Assembly: GCA_023663365.1 (NCBI GenBank)
Contig: JAMPHP010000001.1
Location: 157,382 to 221,381, forward strand
Source of the DNA: Muribaculaceae bacterium
GTDB taxonomy: Bacteria > Bacteroidota > Bacteroidia > Bacteroidales > Muribaculaceae
Reading direction: 5' to 3'
DNA: 64,000 nucleotides
Both the position numbers and the translations under genes were made by a program. The notes beneath the pieces were generated by a model, which saw only the letters and a list, made by a program, of their open reading frames with translations, was not told the origin of the DNA and did no database searches. This document shows positions 1-8,757 of the stretch, piece by piece; within the stretch, counting starts at the first letter, position 1; each line of letters starts with the position of its first letter.

Positions 1-47
1 CGCGTCTGGGGGGCGTGAGGTCGCTAGTTCGAGTCTAGTCACCCCGA
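1..47 (+). tRNA. tRNA-Pro(GGG), 3' part only
   Basis: The window opens inside a tRNA. Positions 1-5 and 13-17 pair as the anticodon stem around a 7-nt loop (6-12) whose bases 8-10 are GGG. The variable loop is 18-22. The T arm is 23-39 with a TTCGAGT loop. The acceptor 3' strand CACCCCG is 40-46, with discriminator A47. CCA is not encoded. The CACCCCG acceptor end implies a CGGGGTG 5' end, as is usual for proline tRNAs. The D arm and 5' acceptor strand lie outside the window. Confidence 0.88.
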
Positions 48-61
48 CTAAGAAAAGCAGA

Positions 62-97
62 GCGCTGCAATCTTTGATTGCGGCGCTTAATTTTTTT
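62..97 (+). terminator. Intrinsic terminator of tRNA-Pro
   Basis: A hairpin with arms at 62-71 and 75-86 (GCGC and GCAATC pairing with GATTGC and GCGC) is followed directly by a T-rich run to 97. It sits 14 nt past the tRNA end. Confidence 0.75.
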
Positions 98-120
98 GTC
101 GGCGGCAGATGCCGGCGCAT

Positions 121-157
121 AAAAAACTCGGAGGCTCCGGGAGCCTTCGAGTTTTTT
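121..157. terminator. Bidirectional terminator between tRNA-Pro and the lipoprotein gene
   Basis: A long hairpin has an A run on its left flank, a GC-rich core (ACTCGGAGGCTCC against GGAGCCTTCGAGT) and a T run on its right flank. It can therefore end transcription from either side. It lies just past the stop of the minus-strand lipoprotein gene. Confidence 0.75.
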
Positions 158-175
158 TATGCGGTAAGAGTTTGT

Positions 176-1048
176 TTATGCCGGCACGTTTGCGTAGTCG
201 CACTCTACTTCCACGTGGAAAGTGCCCATGCCGCGCGGCTCGCAGTCGAATTCCATGTCGAGGCCGTCACCGAAGTCAAAAGTACCATTCAGGTTGCTGA
301 TGGGGTATGCGGGGTAGGGAGTGCCGCCGATTTCGGGAGTGATTGCATCGACATCCCAGATGGCTTTAGAGCCCACGATGGTGAAGGGGATGTTCTTGAG
401 CACGATGTTGAAGCCTGTGGGCATTGCCTCGAGGAAGCGTGAGTTGTTCATGGTGATCTCGAGGCGGCGTGTCTCCATGTTGAATGCCAGCACGTAGGAG
501 GTGGCTTGCGTGGAGAAAGTGGTGCCGGTGGCTACATTGGTCGATTCGGTGAGACCGTATACGTTGTGGCGTGCGTAGGCCGAGGTCACGGAGTAGACTT
601 TATTGAGCATATACCGCACGCACACGCCGGGCGAGGGTGCGCCTTGCAGATAGCGGTTGAGGTAGCGGAGCTCGAAGGTGTCGAAGGTGGGCACGGTGCC
701 GTAGTTCGAGAGGGTGGGCTTCATCTCGCCTTTCGACTTGATTACGAACCAGCCGTCCTTGTCCACGGTCCAGGTGAGGCCTTTGAGCGACATGGTGGGG
801 AAAGAAGTTCCGTCGGGGAGCTTGAGCCCGCTGATGAGCACCTCGGCGCTGTTGTCGCCATAGTATTGTTTTACCTGATAGCTTACGGAAGTGTAGACGG
901 CATCGGCACCGTTTGGCACGTCGGTCACAAAAGCGAAACAGCCGGGGAAGGTTATTTCGGAGTAGTTTCGGTCGTCGCGGTCGCTGCTGCAGGAGCTTAC
1001 GAGAAAGATGCAGAGGCAAGCGCAGAGACTGCTTAGAAATTTTTTCAT
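176..1048 (-). CDS. Lipoprotein of unknown function
   Basis: This gene encodes about 290 residues. I place the start at 1048 because the residues from there (MKKFLSSLCACLC...) form a signal peptide ending in the lipobox LVSSC. An in-frame upstream ATG at 1084 would only add 12 polar residues. After the lipid-anchored cysteine comes an Asp/Ser-rich linker (SSDRDDRNYSE) and then about 260 residues that look beta-rich. No catalytic motif or family signature was recognised. Export and lipidation are inferred from the signal alone. The gene is monocistronic: the bidirectional hairpin at 121-157 lies at its 3' end and the next gene upstream is divergent. Confidence 0.8.
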   Translation of the reverse strand: MKKFLSSLCACLCIFLVSSCSSDRDDRNYSEITFPGCFAFVTDVPNGADAVYTSVSYQVKQYYGDNSAEVLISGLKLPDGTSFPTMSLKGLTWTVDKDGWFVIKSKGEMKPTLSNYGTVPTFDTFELRYLNRYLQGAPSPGVCVRYMLNKVYSVTSAYARHNVYGLTESTNVATGTTFSTQATSYVLAFNMETRRLEITMNNSRFLEAMPTGFNIVLKNIPFTIVGSKAIWDVDAITPEIGGTPYPAYPISNLNGTFDFGDGLDMEFDCEPRGMGTFHVEVECDYANVPA

Positions 1049-1181
1049 TGTTCTATTGGTTTTTCGTATGATTTTTGAGTACAAAACTACGCATAATCTG
1101 TGTATGCTGCAATAGAGGAGGCCGGTGATTATTGTTTAATAGTCGATTTTATGAGCTTTTAAGGTCATTGTTAAACAAAAA

Positions 1182-1213
1182 TTTGCACATCTGAAGATTT
1201 CTTATTAATTTTG
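1182..1213 (+). promoter_or_regulatory. Bacteroidetes-type promoter
   Basis: TTTG (1182-1185), a 20-nt spacer and TAATTTTG (1206-1213) match the phylum's -33/-7 consensus exactly. It faces the membrane-protein gene starting at 1341, which would give a leader of about 120 nt. The rest of 1049-1340 holds no gene that I can see. Confidence 0.65.
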
Positions 1214-1340
1214 CGGAACAGATGCGGCCTCAGGCCTGCATCACTATTCACAGGAAATATGTTTTTATAGATTGTAGATTATTAGAGGGCTTTATCGAGA
1301 GATACGGCCCTTTCTTATTTTTTATGCTATTACTATTGCT

Positions 1341-2981
1341 ATGACCAAGCAGAAAGAGGACCTTGCAGGGCATATTATCGTAGTGCTGATAGTGGCTGTC
1401 ACGGCTATCGGAGCAGTGGTGTGGGCGTGCCGGGCGCCGTGGGCTTACGACGACTGGTACTACCGGCTCACCGTAAACCCCGAGCTGACTATCGACAGCA
1501 ATGTCAATCCGGGTATCGACCCCGAGGTGACTACCCTCGGCGAGGCGCTCACGTCGATTCGCAATCATTTCAGCTACAACGGGCGCCTTGCCAATTTTAT
1601 CCATATACTCTTTCAGCCGGCCGGGCATACTGTCGAGGCTGTGTGTATGGGCGCCTGTGTGGCGCTGATGCTGCTGTGCTTCTGCGCCTTTGCCCGCAAG
1701 TCGGGGCGGCTGCCGTCGGCTCTCGGAGCCATGTTGTGTGCGCTCCTGCTCTGGGTGCAGTATCCTTGGGTGGAAGGCATGGTGGCTATGTCCTACCTTA
1801 TGAATTACATACCGCCGGCGGTGCTCTTGCTGGCGCTGGTGCTGTGGCATGGCCGATATGCCGGCGGCTCGCGGGCCGTGAAGGTCGGGCTGTGGCTGCT
1901 TGCCTTCGCAGCCTCATGGAGCAATGAGGGCAACGGAGCCGTGCTGTGTGTATTTTTTGCAGTGTCGGCGATGCTTAGTCGCGGGCGTTTGCGAGCGTCG
2001 AGCCTCGTGCTGCTGTCGGCGCTATTGGCGGGTCTTGCGCTCAATCTTATTCTCGGCACAGGCGGCCGGGCCGTGAGTCAACTGTCGACCGCCTGGGCAC
2101 TTCCGGCATTTTGGCTTGCTTTTGCCGAGGAGCTGTGGCCGATAGTTCTTGCCACAGCGGCTGCTGCGGTGAAGGTGTGGCGCTCAAAGGCACGTGGCGC
2201 TGAGCTCAAGGGACTGCTCCCGGCGCTTTGTGCCATGTATGCAGGCATAGTGCCGGGCGTGCTCCTGTGTCGTGGCGAGCGGGTGCTGTGGTCGGCCTAC
2301 CTATTTGCTTCCGTGATTTTGATAGTGAGTCTTCGCGACTTTACTTCGCGCCGCGGCGTGTGGCGCCAAGTTGTGATTCCGGGAGCTTTTGTGATAGTCT
2401 ACGCACTGTGGATGGGCGAATTGTGCCGATGGCAGCTTCTTGTGGGAAGAGAGACGGCGATGATAGAAGAGCGCTTCGGCGGCCGTAATGGAGCGGGCGC
2501 ATCGGTGGTCTATGGCAAGCATGTGGCCAACAACGACATACCCTATTGGCTTATGGGCGTGGTGCATAATCCGCTCGACACGCAGTGGGGCACGATTATG
2601 ATGGGGCTTTTTCTCTCACCTGAGATGGCGGCGCCGATGGTGCTTCCGCCCGACCTTGACGGCGTGCATTTTGCCGATTGGCCGCGTGTGCCCGGCAACA
2701 GTGGGTGGCGAGGCGCCTGGCCTATGGTGGGTGATACCGCCGAGCCGCGCGACATCTTTCTGATGGCGACATTCGGCCCGGCTCGTGCTCAGTCGCCGCT
2801 CGAGAGGCTGCTTACGTATATAAAGTATGGTGAGCGCGCAGATACCATCGCCGTAGGGCTTCACTTTGTGTGCAATAGAGCCACGATGGCCGACTCGACG
2901 GAGATTTATCGCATGACGCCCGAGCATCTGCCGCGCACGGCGCGCCACCGCCCGCTGCTGCGGCTCGATACGCTGCAGTGA
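1341..2981 (+). CDS. Polytopic membrane protein, DUF6056-like (GT-C-like fold possible)
   Basis: The product has 546 residues. A first membrane helix (about residues 10-30) is followed by an extracytoplasmic loop with the acidic pair in AYDDWYY, and later YNGRLANF. At least eight further hydrophobic segments run to about residue 360, and the C-terminal 170 residues are soluble. An Asp-Asp pair just after the first helix is the hallmark of GT-C glycosyltransferases that use lipid-linked sugars. The DDWYY...NGR layout resembles the Bacteroidetes family DUF6056. A role in surface glycan transfer is inference. The ATG at 1341 is preferred because an earlier ATG (1324) runs into a stop after six codons. 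Confidence 0.7.
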   Translation: MTKQKEDLAGHIIVVLIVAVTAIGAVVWACRAPWAYDDWYYRLTVNPELTIDSNVNPGIDPEVTTLGEALTSIRNHFSYNGRLANFIHILFQPAGHTVEAVCMGACVALMLLCFCAFARKSGRLPSALGAMLCALLLWVQYPWVEGMVAMSYLMNYIPPAVLLLALVLWHGRYAGGSRAVKVGLWLLAFAASWSNEGNGAVLCVFFAVSAMLSRGRLRASSLVLLSALLAGLALNLILGTGGRAVSQLSTAWALPAFWLAFAEELWPIVLATAAAAVKVWRSKARGAELKGLLPALCAMYAGIVPGVLLCRGERVLWSAYLFASVILIVSLRDFTSRRGVWRQVVIPGAFVIVYALWMGELCRWQLLVGRETAMIEERFGGRNGAGASVVYGKHVANNDIPYWLMGVVHNPLDTQWGTIMMGLFLSPEMAAPMVLPPDLDGVHFADWPRVPGNSGWRGAWPMVGDTAEPRDIFLMATFGPARAQSPLERLLTYIKYGERADTIAVGLHFVCNRATMADSTEIYRMTPEHLPRTARHRPLLRLDTLQ

Positions 2982-2998
2982 TTTCGTGGGGGATTTGG

Positions 2999-3028
2999 CG
3001 ATATATCGATATATCGGGGTATCAATCG
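2999..3028. repeat. Stop-adjacent ATATCG palindrome repeat, copy 1
   Basis: Overlapping CGATATATCG palindromes begin 17 nt after the stop of the preceding gene. Similar runs occur at 18170-18203, 58810-58834 and 63816-63843, each just downstream of a stop codon. Confidence 0.7.
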
Positions 3029-3034
3029 CTTGCT

Positions 3035-3180
3035 TTAGATTTCTCTTGTGCCGCGGCACTCGGGGTAGGCCGAGCAGCCCCAAAATTCCTTGCCTTGCTT
3101 AGAGCCTTTGCGCACCAACCTGCGAATCATCGGCTTGCCGCAGAGCGGGCAGGTAGGACTCTGCGCCGCGAAGCGGCTTA
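3035..3180 (-). pseudogene. Remnant of a topoisomerase-type C4 zinc-finger gene
   Basis: Read on the minus strand, this stretch encodes about 46 residues ending in TAA at 3035-3037. It contains TCPLCGKPMIRR, then GKEFWGCSAYPECRGT, i.e. CxxC followed about 20 residues later by CxxxxC. That is the pattern of the DNA-binding C4 zinc finger found at the C-terminus of topoisomerase I and of some nucleases. No ATG precedes the finger in frame. Upstream the reading frame runs into the hairpin cluster at 3190-3358, so the rest of the gene is missing. I read it as the 3' end of a gene truncated by, or replaced with, repeats. A very short zinc-finger protein from a non-ATG start is the alternative. Confidence 0.6.
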
Positions 3181-3189
3181 ATCCTGTTA

Positions 3190-3358
3190 GCCTCACACTA
3201 TTTGTGTGAGGTTCAAACCATTATAAAGAGATGTGTCCCGAAGGGACTATTGGAGCGCAGAATCGCCAAAAGTCTCTTCGAGACACCCGTAACTATCTCA
3301 CAATCATACCCCACACAGCAGTGTGGGGCTATCAATAAACAGCCGCTTCGCGGCATGG
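3190..3358. repeat. Ladder of five small perfect hairpins
   Basis: Five short inverted repeats follow one another: CCTCACAC/GTGTGAGG, GTCCC-GAA-GGGAC, GTCTC-TTC-GAGAC, CCCCACAC/GTGTGGGG and GCCGC-TTC-GCGGC. The last recurs in opposite orientation at about 3164-3178, inside the zinc-finger remnant. No gene is visible between the remnant and the MerR stop at 3377. Confidence 0.7.
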
Positions 3359-3376
3359 TCGGAGCATTTTTTGCAG

Positions 3377-3718
3377 CTACTTGCGCTGCCTTTGGTCGAG
3401 TGCTTCGATGAGGTCGGTGAGGAGGCGGCGCACGTCCTTGAGCCGGCGCACCACTTCGTGCTTGCGCTCGAGGTCGCGGCGGTTGCGGCGCAGATGCTCG
3501 CGGGCACCCTCGAGGGTGAGGCCTTTGTCCTTGATCAGGAAGCGGATGATGCGCAGCTGCTCGATGTCGGAAGGGGTGTAGAGGCGTGTGCCGCCGGCGT
3601 TACGACGGGGGCGCAGTTCGCTGAACTCCTTTTCCCAGAAGCGGATAGTGGATTGCGGCAGCTGCAGGAGCTCGGCCACGTCGCCGATGCGGTAGAATTT
3701 TTTGCTCAGTTGATCCAT
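3377..3718 (-). CDS. MerR-family transcriptional regulator
   Basis: The product has 113 residues. Residues 7-45 hold the winged helix-turn-helix core (FYRIGDVAELLQLPQSTIRFWEKEF), followed by the wing (RNAGGTRLYTPSDIEQL). Residues 75-113 are a highly charged helix likely to form the dimerisation coiled coil. There is no C-terminal cysteine cluster, so it is not a classical metal-sensing MerR. It begins 4 nt after the stop of the M23 peptidase gene, so the two are one transcript. This M23-MerR pair divergent from alaS is, to my knowledge, common in Bacteroidales. The regulated promoter cannot be told from the sequence. Confidence 0.92.
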   Translation of the reverse strand: MDQLSKKFYRIGDVAELLQLPQSTIRFWEKEFSELRPRRNAGGTRLYTPSDIEQLRIIRFLIKDKGLTLEGAREHLRRNRRDLERKHEVVRRLKDVRRLLTDLIEALDQRQRK

Positions 3719-3722
3719 AGTG

Positions 3723-4694
3723 TCAGTCCATCACGTGCCCGGCGTTTTCGGCGAGGGTGATTATCATGTCGTACTGCTCGGGTGTGATGTCGTAGTAGTA
3801 ATAGTTCACGGGATTCTGAGGCGCACCACGGTAGCGCACTTCGTAGTGGAGGTGCGGGCCGGTGCTTTTTCCGGTGTTTCCGACCAGGCCGATGAGGTCG
3901 CCGCGCTTCACCTGCTTGCCGGGTGTGGCAATGAGCTTCGATAGGTGTGCGTAGCGCGTGGTGTAGTTGTAGCCGTGGTTTATCTCCACCATATTTCCGT
4001 AGAGTCCTTGCCACGAAGCAGTGGTCACGGTGCCGTCGGCGGTGGCGTAGACGGGTGTGCCGGGCGGTGCTGAGAAGTCCATGCCTTCGTGGAATTTCAT
4101 GGTGCCGTAGATAGGGTCGCGGCGGGCGCCGTAGCCCGAAGCCATGGTGCGGAGATACTTTTCGGGCACGGGCTGTATGGCCGGTATGTGTGCCGTGCGG
4201 TCCTTTTGCCCGGCGGCGGCATCGGCAAGGAAGTCGAAGGATTTGATCTGAGTGACGAGCATCTGGTCGAGGCGGTCGAGCTTCTGGTCGACGGCGCGGA
4301 GCAGTTCGCTGTCGGTGAGCGAGTCGAGGTGCTCGAGCTGTCGCTGTCGCTCGAGGCCGGCATATCGTCGGGCCGGAGTGAGCGGCTCGGCCTGCATCAT
4401 CACGCGGTAGAAGTTGTTGTCGCGGTCGGCCACATCCTCCATCACGGCCAGAGCGCGGTCGGCCCGTCGGCTCAGGCGCTCGATGCGGTGCTCGAGGAGC
4501 TCTGCGCGCTGCCTGAGCAGTCGCTCTCTCGGGGTGTCGAGGAAGAAGTAGGCGCATATCGCCAGAGCCGCCACCACAGCCACGGCGGTGATGTAGGGCC
4601 GCACGGCAGCAGCAATGCGCTTGCGCCTGTCGGGAAAGACGCGCTCGTACTGCTCGGTGGCGGTGTTGTAGCGGTAGAAAACCTTCTGACTCAT
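3723..4694 (-). CDS. Membrane-anchored M23-family peptidoglycan endopeptidase
   Basis: The product has 323 residues. A cytoplasmic basic stretch is followed by one membrane helix (about 33-52), a coiled coil (about 54-90), a linker and the LytM/M23 domain (about 185-300). Zinc ligands are H202 and D206 in FHEGMDF and H283 in PHLHYEV, with H250 as the second active-site histidine. All are present, so it should be an active endopeptidase cutting peptide cross-links in the periplasm. The membrane anchor plus coiled coil resembles septal or cell-shape M23 enzymes. It is transcribed with the MerR gene from a promoter divergent from alaS. Confidence 0.93.
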   Translation of the reverse strand: MSQKVFYRYNTATEQYERVFPDRRKRIAAAVRPYITAVAVVAALAICAYFFLDTPRERLLRQRAELLEHRIERLSRRADRALAVMEDVADRDNNFYRVMMQAEPLTPARRYAGLERQRQLEHLDSLTDSELLRAVDQKLDRLDQMLVTQIKSFDFLADAAAGQKDRTAHIPAIQPVPEKYLRTMASGYGARRDPIYGTMKFHEGMDFSAPPGTPVYATADGTVTTASWQGLYGNMVEINHGYNYTTRYAHLSKLIATPGKQVKRGDLIGLVGNTGKSTGPHLHYEVRYRGAPQNPVNYYYYDITPEQYDMIITLAENAGHVMD

Positions 4695-4730
4695 CCTGTG
4701 GAGGGGTGCGGCTTTTATGGTGGTTAATGG

Positions 4731-4762
4731 TTTGGAAAAGTGCGAAAATTAGCGTAATTTTG
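4731..4762 (+). promoter_or_regulatory. alaS promoter
   Basis: TTTG (4731-4734), a 20-nt spacer and TAATTTTG (4755-4762) form a full Bacteroidetes promoter. The alaS ATG follows about 60 nt later. Confidence 0.75.
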
Positions 4763-4774
4763 CACTCCGAAACG

Positions 4775-4808
4775 CAAAGATAGCAAATTTGCGCGAAAGT
4801 ACAGCAAA
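4775..4808 (-). promoter_or_regulatory. Divergent promoter for the M23-MerR operon
   Basis: On the minus strand TATCTTTG (4782 to 4775) is preceded by a TTTG about 22 nt upstream, slightly longer than the usual spacing. It overlaps the alaS leader, so the two transcripts start within about 30 bp of each other. Confidence 0.55.
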
Positions 4809-4823
4809 CAAAATCCACAAAAT

Positions 4824-7463
4824 ATGTCCAAAGCTCTTACTGCAAAGGAAATACGACAGTCCTTCAAAGACTTCTTCGAGTCGAAGGACCACCGCATCGT
4901 GCCGTCGGCTCCGATGGTGATAAAGGATGACCCCACCCTGATGTTCACCAATGCCGGCATGAACCAGTTCAAAGACATCATCCTCGGCACAAAGGTGCCC
5001 AAATACCGCCGTGTGGCCGACTCGCAGAAGTGCCTCCGTGTGAGCGGCAAGCACAACGACCTTGAGGAAGTAGGCCTCGACACCTATCACCACACCATGT
5101 TCGAGATGCTGGGCAACTGGTCGTTCGGCGACTACTTCAAGGCCGAAGCCATCGACATGGCCTGGGAATACCTCGTGGACGTGCTCGGCCTCAATCCCGA
5201 GCGCCTCTATGCCACAGTATTCGAGGGCGCTCCCGACGAAGGCCTGGCACGCGACGATGAAGCTGCCTCAATCTGGGGCAAGCACCTCCCTGCCGACCAC
5301 ATCCTCAACGGCAACAAGCACGACAACTTCTGGGAAATGGGCGATACCGGCCCCTGCGGCCCCTGCTCCGAAATCCACATCGACCTGCGCAGCGACAGCG
5401 AGCGCGCCGAGGTACCCGGAGCTTCGCTCGTCAACCACGACCATCCGCAGGTAATCGAAATCTGGAACCTCGTGTTCATGCAGTACAACCGCAAGGCCGA
5501 CGGCTCCCTTGAGCCACTGCCCGCCAAGGTTATCGACACCGGCATGGGCTTCGAGCGCCTCTGCATGGCACTTCAGGGCAAGACCTCGAACTACGATACC
5601 GACGTATTCACCCCCCTCATCGCCAAGATAGCATCGCTCTCGGGCAAGGAGTACGGCAAGGACAGCCACGTCGACGTGGCCATGCGCGTAATCGCCGACC
5701 ATGTGCGCACCATATCATTCTCCATCGCCGACAATCAGCTTCCTTCCAACGCCAAGGCCGGCTATGTGATCCGCCGCATCCTGCGCCGCGCCGTGCGCTA
5801 TGCCTACACCTTCCTCGAGCAGAAGCAGGCCTTTATGTACCGCCTCGTGGACACTCTGATCGAGAACATGGGCGACGCCTACCCCGAGCTTCCCGCCAAC
5901 CGCGAGCTCATCATGCGCGTAATCAAGGAAGAAGAGGACTCCTTCCTCCGCACACTTGAGAACGGCATCCGCCTCCTCGACGATGCCGTGAAAGCCGCCA
6001 AGGCCGAGGGTAAGAACGAAATCTCGGGCAAGCAGGCCTTCACCCTCTACGACACCTACGGCTTCCCCCTCGACCTCACCGAGCTCATCCTTAAGGACTA
6101 TGGTATGAGCGCCGACATCGAAGGCTTCAACCGCGAGATGGCCGCCCAGAAAGAGCGTGCCCGCAGCGCTGCCGCCGTCGAGGCTGCCGACTGGATTATA
6201 GTAAACGAAGGCGAACAGCTGTTTGAAGGCTACGACAAGACCGAGACCGAGGCCCGCATCCTCCGCTACCGCCATGTGAAGCAGAAGAACCGCGAGTACT
6301 ATCAGGTGATACTCTCCGCCACACCCTTCTATGCCGAGATGGGCGGACAGGTCGGCGACCGCGGCACACTCACCGACCTCGTCACAGGCACCGTGACCGA
6401 GGTGCTCGACACCAAGCGCGAGAACGGCGTGGGCGTGCATATCGTGAAGGCTCTCCCGGCCGATGTCAGCGCCACCTTCCGTGCCGCCATCGACACCGAA
6501 AACCGCGAAGCCATCTCCCGCAACCATTCTGCCACCCACCTGCTGCACCGCGCCCTCCGCGAGGTGCTCGGCACGCATGTGGAGCAGAAAGGCTCATTCG
6601 TGTCGGCCGACGTGCTCCGCTTCGACTTCTCGCACTTCCGGAAGCTCACTCCCGAGGAAATATCGGCCGTAGAGCACCTTGCCAACAAGCACGTGCGCGA
6701 GGCCATCGCCCGCGACGAGTGCCGCAACGTGCCCATCGCCAAGGCCCGCGAGATGGGTGCCATGGCGCTCTTCGGTGAGAAGTACGGCGACGAAGTGCGT
6801 GTGATCCGCTATGGCGACTCCGTGGAGCTCTGCGGCGGAACGCACGTGGCCAACACCGGCAACATCGGCCTTATCAAAATCGTGAGCGAATCGTCGATTG
6901 CTGCCGGCATACGCCGCATCGAGGCCATCACCGGCCCGGCCGTCGAAGATTTGATCGACCGTGTGTCGGGCACACTCAAGGAGCTCGGCGCCATGCTCAA
7001 CAATGCCCCCGACATTGCCGGCGCTCTCCGCAGGGCTATCGAAGAAAATGCCGAGCTCAAGCACCGCGTGGAGGACTTCATGGCCGAGAAGGTGGCCGAT
7101 ATGAGCCGCGAGCTCGTGGCTAAGGCTCACGTCAACGATGCCGGTGTGAAGGTGGTGGGCCTGCGTGGCAAGATGATGCCCGACATGGTGAAGAACATCG
7201 CCTTCAACGTGCGTGCCATCTCACCCAAGGCTACAGCCTTTATCGGAGCCACTCTCGACGGCGCCGGCAAGCCCCTGCTCACAGTGATGCTCACCGACGA
7301 CCTCACAGCCGACGGTCATCTCAACGCTTCCAAGATTATCCGCGAAGCTGCCAAGGCCATCAAGGGTGGCGGCGGCGGTCAGCCGGGCTTCGCCCAGGCC
7401 GGCGGTAAGGACGGCGAAGGCATAGAGATGGCCTTCCAGGCACTCACCGATGCCCTGAAATAA
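4824..7463 (+). CDS. alaS: Alanine--tRNA ligase
   Basis: This is the class II synthetase that charges tRNA-Ala in the cytoplasm. At 879 residues it has full family length. The N-terminal catalytic domain starts with the conserved [15 protein letters not shown] stretch and motif 1, followed by the tRNA-recognition helices. The editing domain carries zinc ligands H568 and H572 (NHSATHLLH) and C670 and H674 (CGGTH), which clear mischarged Ser/Gly. The C-terminal C-Ala domain ends with a glycine run ([15 protein letters not shown]), typical for AlaRS. The gene stands alone between its own promoter and a strong terminator. Confidence 0.99.
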   Translation: MSKALTAKEIRQSFKDFFESKDHRIVPSAPMVIKDDPTLMFTNAGMNQFKDIILGTKVPKYRRVADSQKCLRVSGKHNDLEEVGLDTYHHTMFEMLGNWSFGDYFKAEAIDMAWEYLVDVLGLNPERLYATVFEGAPDEGLARDDEAASIWGKHLPADHILNGNKHDNFWEMGDTGPCGPCSEIHIDLRSDSERAEVPGASLVNHDHPQVIEIWNLVFMQYNRKADGSLEPLPAKVIDTGMGFERLCMALQGKTSNYDTDVFTPLIAKIASLSGKEYGKDSHVDVAMRVIADHVRTISFSIADNQLPSNAKAGYVIRRILRRAVRYAYTFLEQKQAFMYRLVDTLIENMGDAYPELPANRELIMRVIKEEEDSFLRTLENGIRLLDDAVKAAKAEGKNEISGKQAFTLYDTYGFPLDLTELILKDYGMSADIEGFNREMAAQKERARSAAAVEAADWIIVNEGEQLFEGYDKTETEARILRYRHVKQKNREYYQVILSATPFYAEMGGQVGDRGTLTDLVTGTVTEVLDTKRENGVGVHIVKALPADVSATFRAAIDTENREAISRNHSATHLLHRALREVLGTHVEQKGSFVSADVLRFDFSHFRKLTPEEISAVEHLANKHVREAIARDECRNVPIAKAREMGAMALFGEKYGDEVRVIRYGDSVELCGGTHVANTGNIGLIKIVSESSIAAGIRRIEAITGPAVEDLIDRVSGTLKELGAMLNNAPDIAGALRRAIEENAELKHRVEDFMAEKVADMSRELVAKAHVNDAGVKVVGLRGKMMPDMVKNIAFNVRAISPKATAFIGATLDGAGKPLLTVMLTDDLTADGHLNASKIIREAAKAIKGGGGGQPGFAQAGGKDGEGIEMAFQALTDALK

Positions 7464-7477
7464 GACAAAGTATACAA

Positions 7478-7522
7478 CAACACTCGGGCCTCGACACGCT
7501 GCGTGTCGAGGCCCGAGTGTTG
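7478..7522 (+). terminator. alaS terminator, perfect 21-bp stem
   Basis: Arms 7478-7498 and 7502-7522 are fully complementary around a CTG loop, 15 nt past the alaS stop, with a short T run. It may also serve the minus-strand gene ending at 7548. Confidence 0.85.
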
Positions 7523-7547
7523 TTTCTGAGCGAATAAGCCGGCGGCC

Positions 7548-8750
7548 TTATTTGCGGCGCTTCTTGATTTCCTTGAGCTGCTTCTTCACGGCTTTTGCGA
7601 GCTTGGGAGCGGCCTCTTCCTCGTAGGCGTCGCCCATGAGGTTGGTGAAGCCGCCGAATCGGCCACCGCTCGACTTGAACGATAAGCCGCCGATCACTTT
7701 GCCGGAAGCCGTCTCGAAGAACACGTAGTCTGAGATGTTGTTGCGGCCGGGCTTGTCGACCTCGATCATCTTCACCAGGAGAGTGAACTGCGAGCCCGGG
7801 GCGAACGTGAAGCGCATGTCTTTGAGGTTGTCGCTGAGCTCATCCTTGAAGCGCTGCTTCACTTCGGGCAGATACACGTTGAGCTCCTGCTCGAGGGTGA
7901 GGCCTTTCTTTGCTTCTGTCTGACCGTTGAGTTGCAGGAAGCGCTCGGCCGAAACGCCGTCGACCATGGCCTTGGAGAAGTCGAACACGACCGACACCGT
8001 GGGGTAGGACAGGGTGTAGAGCTCGTAGAGGTCGGTGGCGCGGAATTCGTCGGTAAAGCGGTCGCTGTAGTCGAAGCCCGAGGGCTCAAGCATCATGCAC
8101 ACCTCGGGTTGGTTGGGATATCTTGAGGGAGCCTGGGGCTTGAGCTCTTCTTTCTTCTCTTCCTTTTTCTTGTCTTTCTTTCCGTCGCCGCCAAATACAC
8201 CGCGCACTTTGCCCATGAATCCGCCCTGCTTTTCGCCGTCGTCAACGACAGCGGCTGCGCCGTCGATGCCATCTGTAGCCGGAGCTTTGCCAAGCACAGC
8301 GAGTGTGAGGGGCTCGACCACATCGAGCAGCGACTCATACTTCACCACCTTGGAGTGCTGCTTCTCGATGGTGGCAGTCTCCACATTGATGAGCTTGATG
8401 CTGAGCATACAGCGGTTGCCGACTTTCGACACCACCGTGAGGGCGATTTTGTCGGCACCGGCGAGCTTACCGAGCTCGGTGGCCTGCGCCTCGTCGACGG
8501 CACCCGTGTTGGAGAATTTGGCCTCGGCAATAACCTTGTCGAGCAATGAGCGCTCAAGGATGGTGTACTGCTCGCCGTTGTTGACGAATACACCGCTCAC
8601 AATCTCCCGCACTATCAGGCCCATACCCTCTTCGGTGATGTCCGACATCACGGGGTCGAGGATGGCGAGGCGCTGCTTGGCGCGGTATTCCTGCGCTGCG
8701 GCAGGCAGAAGTATGGCAAGGAGAAGGAGGATACTAAGGAGGCGTTTCAT
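7548..8750 (-). CDS. Secreted CsgG-like protein
   Basis: The product has 400 residues with a cleavable signal peptide (about 1-19, ...LLPAAAQE) and no lipobox. Residues about 25-155 match the CsgG/TolB-N type fold: QRLAILDP, VREIVSGVFVN, YTILERSLLDKVIAEA, then ALTVVSKVGNRCMLSIKLINVET. A lysine/glutamate-rich linker (about 190-207, KKDKKKEEKKEELK) leads to a second domain ending in a basic tail. CsgG relatives form outer-membrane or periplasmic assemblies (curli export, LpoB, FlgO/FlgT). A pore is not supported here because the lipid anchor is missing. The gene lies 7 nt downstream of an LPP20-domain gene and is co-transcribed with it. Confidence 0.8.
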   Translation of the reverse strand: MKRLLSILLLLAILLPAAAQEYRAKQRLAILDPVMSDITEEGMGLIVREIVSGVFVNNGEQYTILERSLLDKVIAEAKFSNTGAVDEAQATELGKLAGADKIALTVVSKVGNRCMLSIKLINVETATIEKQHSKVVKYESLLDVVEPLTLAVLGKAPATDGIDGAAAVVDDGEKQGGFMGKVRGVFGGDGKKDKKKEEKKEELKPQAPSRYPNQPEVCMMLEPSGFDYSDRFTDEFRATDLYELYTLSYPTVSVVFDFSKAMVDGVSAERFLQLNGQTEAKKGLTLEQELNVYLPEVKQRFKDELSDNLKDMRFTFAPGSQFTLLVKMIEVDKPGRNNISDYVFFETASGKVIGGLSFKSSGGRFGGFTNLMGDAYEEEAAPKLAKAVKKQLKEIKKRRK

Positions 8751-8757
8751 GGCTGAC

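Noticed and set aside
74..442. 122-residue plus-strand ORF after tRNA-Pro
   Set aside because: It runs through two terminator hairpins and antisense to the lipoprotein gene; composition is atypical.
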